The notes under the pieces were generated by a model that was not told the origin of the DNA, did not search any database, and worked only from the letters and a program-made list of their open reading frames with translations. Positions 1 through 5,474 of a DNA stretch of 5,542 bases are shown here, piece by piece (position 1 is the stretch's first letter; every line of letters begins with the position of its first letter). Origin of the DNA: CAMBDR01 sp046597185 (GTDB lineage: Bacteria; Pseudomonadota; Gammaproteobacteria; Burkholderiales; Burkholderiaceae_D); assembly GCA_046597185.1 (NCBI GenBank), contig JBKJLF010000048.1, positions 1 to 5,542 of the forward strand. Reading direction: 5' to 3'. The translations under genes were made by a program, and so were the position numbers.

Positions 1-356
1 CAATGAATACGCTTGGTCAACCAAGTGCGCAGGCTGGCGTCGCCTGCTTGGTCGTGGCTGTTGATGATGGAAGTAAACCGATTGCCCCTGAAAATAGAAC
101 TCATGATTTCTTCTGCCATGTCGTGCGGCGTGGTTTGGCCCGCCCAGCGCGGCAGCGCCAGTTTTTTATCGACCTTGATAACCACCATGCCAATCGCGTC
201 ACTGAGCATGGCGGCATACACTTCTTTTGCCGCGCAGTCGCGCGCCTTGTTCAATTGGCTGGGGCTGGCTGATCCTTGTTGTTTCAGGGCCAGCCAATGC
301 TGCACGGCTTGCCCGGCGTTGGCCCAATCGCTCAGGTGGCGTTGTGATGAATTCAT
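1..356 (-). CDS. Partial sigma-70/ECF-like protein (N-terminal 118 residues only)
   Basis: This is the start of a minus-strand gene that runs off the left edge of the window; 118 codons are visible without a stop. ATG lies at 356-354, with a GAGG Shine-Dalgarno (363-366) six bases upstream. Residues 79-89 read DMAEEIMSSIF, which aligns with the sigma region 2 helix usually written DAEDLVQEVF. Residues 108-117 read SLRTWLTKRI, which aligns with the following (S)FRAWLYRIA segment. The order and approximate spacing fit region 2 of an ECF-type sigma factor, so the inferred role is to direct RNA polymerase to specific promoters. The usual Gln-Glu/Asp pair in the helix is replaced by Ser86-Ser87. 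Region 4, needed for confirmation, lies outside the window. It is the last visible gene of the kinase operon, 53 bp after its neighbour. It could instead be an unrelated helical protein; the match is to short motifs only. Confidence 0.62.
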   Translation of the reverse strand, partial: MNSSQRHLSDWANAGQAVQHWLALKQQGSASPSQLNKARDCAAKEVYAAMLSDAIGMVVIKVDKKLALPRWAGQTTPHDMAEEIMSSIFRGNRFTSIINSHDQAGDASLRTWLTKRIH

Positions 357-409
357 GATTTTCCTCACTAAAAAAGACATTGGCCCGGCTATTGTAACCG
401 GCGCTTGGA

Positions 410-862
410 TTATGGCTGAATTGTTGGCATGGTCAATTCGCCTTGAAAGCAAAATTCAAATTCAATCAGCTTGCCAGCTTCGCGCACTAGTACGCTAATC
501 TGGCGCGCCGGGTTGGGCAGTGCGCCCAAGGTAATGGTGAGCGCTGGCTGGTGGTGCGCCAGTTCTGGTGCGGGCGGCGTAAGGCTGCTTGTGAGACTGC
601 TTGTGAGACTGCTTGTGAGACTGCTTGTGAGGCAGCTTATGAGGAAGCGTTGCCGCGCTTCTGCGCTGGCGTGGTGTAGTTCGTGCAAGCAATGGCGGTT
701 TTGCAAGCGGTAGCGCAGGTGGACTTGGTGCAACTGAAATTGCAGGGCAGGCACGGCGGCGCGTAGCGGGCAAACGTAGCGCACAAGGTAGTGCGCCAAG
801 GCGATGTGGATGGCGCGGCTCAGGGTGTTGGCGCTGGGCGAAGGGGTAAGCGTTGGGTTCAT
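410..862 (-). CDS. Hypothetical protein with LTSS tandem repeat
   Basis: I do not recognise this 150-residue protein. Its start is well supported: ATG at 862-860, preceded by an AGGAG site (869-873) with a six-base spacer. The N-terminal third (about residues 12-40) looks helical and fairly hydrophobic, followed by a His/Gln/Arg-rich stretch (about 41-72) with strand-like alternation. Residues 76-94 are a low-complexity Leu-Thr-Ser-Ser repeat encoded by a 12-bp DNA repeat. The C-terminal part (about 107-145) alternates hydrophobic and polar residues, as expected for two or three beta strands. No signal peptide or membrane helix is evident, so it is probably cytoplasmic. It sits between the exported beta-sandwich gene and the sigma-like gene in the same orientation, so it may act with the sigma-like protein, for example as a partner or regulator; that is inference from position only. 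A competing 92-residue frame (773-495) lacks such a ribosome site. Confidence 0.68.
   Translation of the reverse strand: MNPTLTPSPSANTLSRAIHIALAHYLVRYVCPLRAAVPALQFQLHQVHLRYRLQNRHCLHELHHASAEARQRFLISCLTSSLTSSLTSSLTSSLTPPAPELAHHQPALTITLGALPNPARQISVLVREAGKLIEFEFCFQGELTMPTIQP
585..644. repeat. 12-bp direct tandem repeat, five units
   Basis: The plus-strand unit CTGCTTGTGAGA occurs three times exactly (585-596, 597-608, 609-620). A fourth copy differs at one base (621-632) and a fifth at three (633-644). The unit length is a multiple of three, so gain or loss of a copy would add or remove four residues (Leu-Thr-Ser-Ser) in the minus-strand gene without shifting its frame. The two degenerate units are at the 5' side with respect to that gene. 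Confidence 0.93.
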
Positions 863-999
863 GACTGGCTCCTGGGTTAAAGTTGCCGGGACTTACGCAA
901 GGGATCGAAATAGTGGCTCACGCGTGGGCGCGTGGCGGGTGAGGCAGGCGGGGTGGGCGGGTGATTGTCGAGGTTTGGTAGGCTTGGGGGCTAAAAAGA
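863..999 (-). other. Intergenic spacer with a short hairpin and G-rich tract
   Basis: At 137 bp this is the widest gap inside the minus-strand gene set. It holds a GC-rich inverted repeat, CACGCG at 919-924 and CGCGTG at 929-934, around a four-base loop. Next to it is a plus-strand G-rich tract with GGG runs at 937-939, 950-953, 955-957 and 959-961. No T-run follows the hairpin in the direction of transcription, so it does not look like an intrinsic terminator. No convincing internal promoter could be picked out by eye. The gap may weaken or separate expression of the two distal genes. Confidence 0.4.
869..873 (-). promoter_or_regulatory. Ribosome binding site of the LTSS-repeat gene
   Basis: Read on the minus strand this is AGGAG, six bases before the ATG at 862-860. 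It is the main evidence for choosing this frame over the overlapping alternatives. Confidence 0.75.
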
Positions 1000-1437
1000 T
1001 CAAGGTTGGGTACGGCGTGCTTCGCTTGTTGGCCGGATTGCCAAACGCGGATCAATCCGGTAGTACCGACTGGCCCAGCTATCCCATTCATCGCTTTTGC
1101 ACAAAATAATCAGCAACGGCTTGGCCGCAGCATCGGGCAAGGGGCGTTCAAGTTGGTCTTTGTTGACTGCGCTATAGCCCTTATGCGTCACATTGATGCG
1201 CACTTCGCGCCCCGGTTTCAGGTTGCTAAACTTGAGGTGGAATTGGCCGGATGAATTGGTGCTAACCGTTTGCACGCCCTCGGCACTGATCGAAACGCCT
1301 ACCATCGGCGTGCCGCCCGCTTGGTTGAGCAGCACCACGCCATGCACATCGGCCTCGGCCCACGCGGGGGTAGTATGGCTGGCGCAGAGCCATACCAAGC
1401 TCAATTGGGTCAGGCGGGTAGGGCTTAGGTTTAGCAT
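1000..1437 (-). CDS. Small exported CarboxypepD_reg-like (Ig-like) protein
   Basis: This 145-residue protein has a signal peptide (positive n-region ending Arg8, hydrophobic core about 9-19, probable cleavage after Ala-Trp-Ala27). The mature part is one beta-sandwich of the carboxypeptidase-regulatory-like type. It shows the early Gly-Val-Val strand (33-35), a Ser-Gly-Gln-Phe turn (63-66) matching the usual DxxGxF, a Lys-Pro-Gly turn (74-76) and a Gly-Tyr (87-88). Residues 28-128 match the mature N-terminus of the divergent TPR protein without gaps, including the shared IILCK (110-114) and Trp-Ala...Tyr-Arg-Ile (121-128). Such domains are known as non-catalytic adhesion or interaction modules; a periplasmic partner role is inferred. 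The gene follows the kinase stop after 35 bp. I chose ATG 1437 because it gives a 27-residue signal peptide exactly as in the TPR paralogue. An in-frame GTG at 1452 would add five residues, and neither start has a strong ribosome site. The short basic tail after Ile128 carries no domain. Confidence 0.85.
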   Translation of the reverse strand: MLNLSPTRLTQLSLVWLCASHTTPAWAEADVHGVVLLNQAGGTPMVGVSISAEGVQTVSTNSSGQFHLKFSNLKPGREVRINVTHKGYSAVNKDQLERPLPDAAAKPLLIILCKSDEWDSWASRYYRIDPRLAIRPTSEARRTQP

Positions 1438-1472
1438 GGTGGCAGCTTTCACTTTGGGGTGGCTTGTTTGGC

Positions 1473-3224
1473 TTAACGGCTTGATTTTAAACGATCTGAT
1501 GCGCGAAATTGTTCTTTCAACGGGGTCGAGTCAAAATGAAATGGCTGGCTTTTTTGGTGATATCCGGCAGCTTCGATCAAAATCTCGCCACCGTCCAAAT
1601 CAGAGCGCAAAGCCATGGAAAACAGGCCGTCGGCATTGGTGTAGGCAACTTGGCCGTCTTTACTGCCATCGGCCACGGTGAGTTTTACCTGAGCAAGCGG
1701 CATTTTTTGATCTTCGGCCACTATCTCGACTACGCTCCCGGTCAGGGTTTTGATTTTGAGCCGCACTGGCAAGTCCACCAAGCCATTCACCAATGGAATG
1801 CTGGCCTTTTTGGTCGGCGATTCGTCACTAGGCTCGTACCAGCGGCTAGTGAGCGTGACGCTGGCTTTTTCGCCCAATTGGCTGCCGGGTATCGGGTCAA
1901 AGCGGGCGATACCATCGTCTTCCAATTTGGCGATGCGCTTATCGCTGGAAAAATCGAGCCGGAGGTTGTCTTGCTCCGGGTTAATTTTCAATTTGTGGCC
2001 CGGTGCGGCTTGTAGCCGCACCCGCATGTTCAATTCGGCTGGCGCGGGTGGTTTTATTGGCGGCTTTTCACGCGTGGTAAGCCAAAACGTGCCAGCGCCA
2101 AGCAAGGTGCCCGCGCTGCCCAGTGCCGCCACGCGCAGCAAGGTGCGGCGCGTAGGCGCGTTTCCGCATTGGGCGGCGGGAAGAGGTACCACCCAATCGG
2201 GTACGCGCCAGCGGCCAATAAGGTGCGCAATTTCCCGCATTATTGCCTGATGCGGCGCGGCGCGCAGTAGCTGCGCCCGATCCGCTGGCAGGGCGTCGTA
2301 TTGCCGCAACTGCTCAGGCAATTTGGATAAAAACTCGTGCGCGGCATCCCACTGGCGGATCTGTTGGTCATCATCCCAATAGGCTGTTGCCAGTTTGATC
2401 ATGTGCTCAATCGAATGCGCCAGCGTAAAAAAATCCACGCCAAAATCCACTTCGCCCAAAGCGGCAAACGGTTCTGGCTTCATTATTAGGCCGCCATCGG
2501 CATCGCGCTTGTACCGCCGAAATAGGTTTTTATCGCTATCCAAGGCGGGTTCAATTTCGGCAGCGCATACTAAGGCGCTGTGTTGGCTTGGGTCGAGCAA
2601 AATCGCTTCGCCTTGCTCATTAAGCCATTCGCTAGTGGTGCGTGCTTCAATGCCGGGTTGGGCTTGGCGGGGCCGCAAGGCAAATTCAAAGTCAATCAGG
2701 CGGATTTGATCGGGCAGCAGGTGTACTTCATGCCGGGCGGCGTCATAGCGGAAATTCAGCACAATATTGGCCCAATGCAAGTCGTTATGCACCAGCCCTA
2801 AATCATGAAATTCAAAACAGGCGTGTAAGATTTTGCTAATCAGGTACAACAAGCCGGGCACGCTGTTCATTAACGGGTGCGCCGCACCCAGCAGGCTATG
2901 CCACTGCTCCAGATCAAGGCCCACCCATTCGGTATAAAACGATTGTTGTGCCAGGCTGTGGCGGTGTTGGGTGGAATGAAGCGGGGCGATATGCGGCGCA
3001 ATCTGCGGCAAGCGGCTGGTCATGAAGATAAAATCGGCTTCACGTTGCTGATTGGGTAGCAAAGCGCCGAAGTATTGCTTTTCGATACAGGCGTGGCCGC
3101 CCAGCCACACCCGCTGCACTGTGGTTTGGCCTTCTTTCAGGCGCAGCTTGCGGCTTTGCAAGGCGGGGTCTTGCAGCAGTTGCAGTAGTTCGGCGTTAGT
3201 CCATTGGTCGTGCTTGGCTGGCAT
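1473..3224 (-). CDS. Membrane-tethered protein-kinase-like protein with C-terminal beta-sandwich
   Basis: This 583-residue protein starts at ATG 3224 with a GAGG site (3230-3233) five bases upstream. Residues about 25-345 form a kinase-fold domain. Candidate motifs are Lys49 (CIEKQYF) as the ATP-binding lysine, Glu62 as the helix-C glutamate, a catalytic loop HNDLHWAN (146-153; Asp148 and Asn153) in place of HRDxxxxN, Asp178-Phe-Glu in place of DFG, and VDFFTLAHSIEHM (263-275) resembling helix F. The key residues are present, so phosphotransfer is plausible, though the loop also resembles RIO/aminoglycoside-kinase-like enzymes. An insertion-rich stretch (about 185-255) separates DFE from helix F. 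One Gly/Ala-rich membrane segment (about 362-383), preceded by TRRTLLR (358-364), is followed by a Pro-rich linker. Next come a beta-rich region (398-485) and a CarboxypepD_reg-like domain (about 490-577: Gly-Ser-Val, Pro-Leu-Ala-x-Val, Asn-Ala-Asp-Gly-x-Phe, Ala-Gly-Tyr). The predicted topology is kinase inside, beta domains in the periplasm. It is the first gene of the minus-strand set. The substrate is unknown; the sigma-like protein is a candidate. Confidence 0.9.
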   Translation of the reverse strand: MPAKHDQWTNAELLQLLQDPALQSRKLRLKEGQTTVQRVWLGGHACIEKQYFGALLPNQQREADFIFMTSRLPQIAPHIAPLHSTQHRHSLAQQSFYTEWVGLDLEQWHSLLGAAHPLMNSVPGLLYLISKILHACFEFHDLGLVHNDLHWANIVLNFRYDAARHEVHLLPDQIRLIDFEFALRPRQAQPGIEARTTSEWLNEQGEAILLDPSQHSALVCAAEIEPALDSDKNLFRRYKRDADGGLIMKPEPFAALGEVDFGVDFFTLAHSIEHMIKLATAYWDDDQQIRQWDAAHEFLSKLPEQLRQYDALPADRAQLLRAAPHQAIMREIAHLIGRWRVPDWVVPLPAAQCGNAPTRRTLLRVAALGSAGTLLGAGTFWLTTREKPPIKPPAPAELNMRVRLQAAPGHKLKINPEQDNLRLDFSSDKRIAKLEDDGIARFDPIPGSQLGEKASVTLTSRWYEPSDESPTKKASIPLVNGLVDLPVRLKIKTLTGSVVEIVAEDQKMPLAQVKLTVADGSKDGQVAYTNADGLFSMALRSDLDGGEILIEAAGYHQKSQPFHFDSTPLKEQFRASDRLKSSR

Positions 3225-3320
3225 GGTGTCCTCATGTTGGTAACTTTGCCATTCGAGCTAGGCAATGGCGGCTGGGTTGTTGCTGGTAAGTGATACCCAT
3301 CGGTTTCTTTTCAAATAGTC

Positions 3321-3349
3321 GATACAATTTTCTGTTTAAATTGTATAGT
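3321..3349 (+). promoter_or_regulatory. Putative promoter/operator of the TPR gene in the divergent region
   Basis: Within an AT-rich block between the divergent genes, ATACAATTT (3322-3330) and AAATTGTAT (3338-3346) form a perfect 9-bp inverted repeat with a 7-bp spacer. The right arm overlaps TATAGT (3344-3349), a five-of-six match to a -10 box. A weak -35 candidate, GATACA (3321-3326), lies 17 bp upstream of it. A dimeric regulator bound to the repeat would cover this promoter and, by its central position, could also affect the kinase operon. The TPR start codon lies about 65 bp downstream. The -35 match is poor, so an activator or an alternative sigma factor may be needed; this is inference. 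Confidence 0.5.
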
Positions 3350-3403
3350 ATCTTTATCAGGCATATCGTTGAATGGCAATGTGGTTTTATCGGGCAGTGA
3401 CCA

Positions 3404-3409
3404 AGGGGG
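3404..3409 (+). promoter_or_regulatory. Ribosome binding site of the TPR gene
   Basis: AGGGGG precedes two adjacent ATG codons. Its spacer is four bases to ATG 3414 and seven to ATG 3417, so spacing favours the second. It argues against the in-frame upstream TTG at 3369, which would also put 15 residues ahead of a good signal peptide. Confidence 0.65.
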
Positions 3410-3413
3410 TAGG

Positions 3414-5474
3414 ATGATGCAGGTTTTGATTCATAGGCTGGCGTGCCTGACAGGGTTAGTCTTGTTGCTCCATTGCATCCCTTCCGCTTGGGCCGAGGTG
3501 CGGCTATCTGGCGTTGTGGTATCTAACCGCAGTGGCGGCGAAACGCTGCCGAATGTGGCGGTGAGTGCGGCGGGGGCTAATCAACAGTTGAGCGATGACA
3601 AAGGCCGATTTCAATTTTTATTCCCCACGCATAAGCCGGGCGAATCGGTGCGCTTTACCGTCAATCAGCCGGGGTATTTGGTGGTGAACGAGATATTGCT
3701 CGATCACACCTTGCCACAAACGGGCGCGTTGCCGTTGGAAATTATCTTGTGCAAAGCGCCGGAATGGGAGAAATGGGCGACGGCGTTTTACCGGATCAAG
3801 GGTGTGGACGCAGTGGAGGCGGCTTATAAGGCGAAACTGAAAAAGCTGGGGGAAGTGAATGCGGCGAATGCGGTTGCGCATGCGGCTGAACGTAAAAAAC
3901 TGGCAAACGAGCGTGACCAAGCGTTAAAACAGGCGGAAGATTTGGCGCAGCAGTTGGCAAAGGTGGGCATTGGTGGTGGTGATGGCAATTATCGGGCGGC
4001 GGTGAAGTTGTTTTTGGAGGGAAGGCTTGATGAGGCGTTGAAATTGCTGGACGTTGGGCGTTTGAAGAAGCGGGCCGAGAAAATTATTGCGGATCAGCGT
4101 GATCTGGAAAAAGAGTACTTGTTAAGTGCGCAAATACTGACCTTGACATTTGAGTTTGCTCAGGCGGCACAGGCTTATGAAGAGGTAATTCATGGTATCG
4201 CGCCATCTTACCAAGCATTGGTGCAATATGCGGTTTTTCATCAAAAGCAAAACCACCTTGCCCAAGCGCGCAATGGCTATGAAAAGGCGTTGGAGATTGT
4301 TCGGGCAAGCGGCGAGCAAGCCGAGATGGCGGGGGTGTTAAATGACTTGGGTGTTTTGCACAAAGCCGAAAACCGCCATCTTGACGCGCAAAAGGTGTAT
4401 GACGAAGCGTTGGCAATAAAGCGCAAGCTGGCACTGGCGAACCCAGATCAGTATTTGCCCGAGCTTCCAGAAACGCTGAATAATTTGGCAATTCTTTACC
4501 AAGCGCAAAACCGCCATCTTGCCGCGCAAAATGCCTTTGCCGAAGCGTTGGTGATAACGCGCAAGCTGGCACTGGCGAACCCGGATCAGTATTTGCCCGA
4601 TGTTGCACTGGCGCTGAATAATTTTGGGGCGCTACACGAAGCGCAAAACCGCCATCTTGATGCGCAAAAGGCATATGAAGAATCGTTGGCGATAACGCGC
4701 AAGCTGGCGCTGGCGAACCCGAATCGGTATTTGCACTATGTTGCATCGACGCTAAATAATTTGGGGATACTACACCAAGCGCAAAACCACCATCTTGAGG
4801 CGCAAAAGGCATATGACGAAGCGTTGGCGAATTATCGCAAACTGGCGCTGGCAAACCCGGATCAGTATTTGCCCTTTGTTGGACTGACGCTGAATAATTT
4901 GGGGGTACTTCAAGAAGTGCAAAACCACCATCTTGCCGCGCAAAAGACCTATGATGAAGCGTTGGCGATCTACCGCAAGCTGGCACTGGCGAACCCGGAG
5001 CAGTATTTGCCCTATGTTGCGACGACGCTAAATAATTTGGCGAATCTGCACCAAGCGCAAAAACGTCATCTTGACGCGCAACAGGCGTATGAGGAAGCGT
5101 TGGCAATAAGGCGCAAGCTGGCGTTGGCGAACCCGGATCAGTATTTGCCCAATGTTGCAGCGGTACTGAATAATTTAGGACTGCTACACGTAGTGCAAAA
5201 CCACTACCCTGAAGCGCGGCAAGCACTTGCCGAAGCGTTGGCGATGCGTCGTAAGCTGGCGCTAGCAAACCCCGATGCATATCAACCCTATCTGGCAGAT
5301 TCCTTGGCTGCTTTCGGTTGGCTGAATATGCGCGAATCTCGCAACGCTGACGCCCGCGCCGCGCTCGAAGAAGCACGCGGTATCTTGCGCCGTTTCGCCG
5401 CCATCGCCCCGGCTTACAAGGGTAAGCTGGACATCGTTGAAGAATTATTGAAACCTATCCCACCCGACCAATAA
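3414..5474 (+). CDS. Exported TPR protein with N-terminal CarboxypepD_reg-like domain
   Basis: This 686-residue protein starts at ATG 3414 (ATG 3417 is equally possible). Residues 1-27 are a signal peptide with a long leucine-rich core and likely cleavage after Ala-Trp-Ala27. Residues 28-128 form a CarboxypepD_reg-like beta-sandwich: Gly-Val-Val at 33-35, Asp-Asp-Lys-Gly-Arg-Phe at 61-66, Lys-Pro-Gly at 74-76, Pro-Gly-Tyr at 86-88. It matches the small exported protein of the opposite operon. Residues about 132-185 are charged and helical, probably a coiled coil, followed by a Gly-rich hinge (185-191). Two or three divergent TPR-like helical pairs occupy about 192-300, for example EGRLDEALKLLD (202-213). 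Eight 46-residue TPR units follow (307 to about 668). The protein ends in a short helical tail. TPR arrays act as protein-binding scaffolds, and no catalytic motif is visible. The signal peptide places it in the periplasm or at the cell surface. Its divergent position and shared domain suggest it belongs functionally with the kinase operon. Confidence 0.93.
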   Translation: MMQVLIHRLACLTGLVLLLHCIPSAWAEVRLSGVVVSNRSGGETLPNVAVSAAGANQQLSDDKGRFQFLFPTHKPGESVRFTVNQPGYLVVNEILLDHTLPQTGALPLEIILCKAPEWEKWATAFYRIKGVDAVEAAYKAKLKKLGEVNAANAVAHAAERKKLANERDQALKQAEDLAQQLAKVGIGGGDGNYRAAVKLFLEGRLDEALKLLDVGRLKKRAEKIIADQRDLEKEYLLSAQILTLTFEFAQAAQAYEEVIHGIAPSYQALVQYAVFHQKQNHLAQARNGYEKALEIVRASGEQAEMAGVLNDLGVLHKAENRHLDAQKVYDEALAIKRKLALANPDQYLPELPETLNNLAILYQAQNRHLAAQNAFAEALVITRKLALANPDQYLPDVALALNNFGALHEAQNRHLDAQKAYEESLAITRKLALANPNRYLHYVASTLNNLGILHQAQNHHLEAQKAYDEALANYRKLALANPDQYLPFVGLTLNNLGVLQEVQNHHLAAQKTYDEALAIYRKLALANPEQYLPYVATTLNNLANLHQAQKRHLDAQQAYEEALAIRRKLALANPDQYLPNVAAVLNNLGLLHVVQNHYPEARQALAEALAMRRKLALANPDAYQPYLADSLAAFGWLNMRESRNADARAALEEARGILRRFAAIAPAYKGKLDIVEELLKPIPPDQ
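4332..5417 (+). repeat. Array of eight 138-bp repeats encoding 46-residue TPR units
   Basis: Units begin at residues 307, 353, 399, 445, 491, 537, 583 and 629 of the TPR protein, an exact 46-residue (138-bp) period. Each of units 1-7 has a helix A near LNNLGxLHxAQNxHL, a helix B near AxxAYxEALAIxRKLA and an eleven-residue linker LALANPDQYLP. The eighth unit is degenerate and lacks the linker. Conservation extends to DNA: GCGCAAGCTGGCACTGGCGA at 4421 recurs 138 bp later at 4559. The helical pairs match the family's 34-residue TPR plus a 12-residue extension, as in kinesin-light-chain-like TPRs. The array could expand or contract in frame by recombination. Confidence 0.92.

Noticed and set aside
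13..498. Plus-strand frame of 161 codons across the left edge
   Set aside because: It is antisense to the sigma-like gene and to the end of the LTSS gene, both of which have good starts and ribosome sites.
585..644. CRISPR-like array
   Set aside because: The 12-bp units are directly adjacent without spacers; it is a simple tandem repeat inside a coding region.
495..773. Alternative minus-strand frame with Ser-His-Lys-Gln repeats
   Set aside because: It is open mainly because the 12-bp repeat lacks stops in this frame. There is no ribosome site comparable to AGGAG at 869-873 of the longer frame.
889..901. GGACTTACGCAAG resembling an insertion-sequence end
   Set aside because: No inverted partner, transposase or target duplication was found nearby, so there is no support for a mobile element.
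1509..2015. Open plus-strand frame of 168 codons within the kinase gene
   Set aside because: It lies antisense to the CarboxypepD_reg and linker part of the kinase, has no ribosome site I could see and no recognisable domain.
3369..3413. Upstream TTG start for the TPR protein
   Set aside because: It would place 15 polar residues before a well-formed signal peptide; the AGGGGG site serves ATG 3414 or 3417.
4084..5376. Long open minus-strand frame of 430 codons opposite the TPR gene
   Set aside because: It mirrors the 138-bp repeat; because the period is a multiple of three, a stop-free stretch in one unit is copied to all. The translation is Pro/Ala/Asp-repeat-like with no family match, while the plus strand encodes a clear TPR array.
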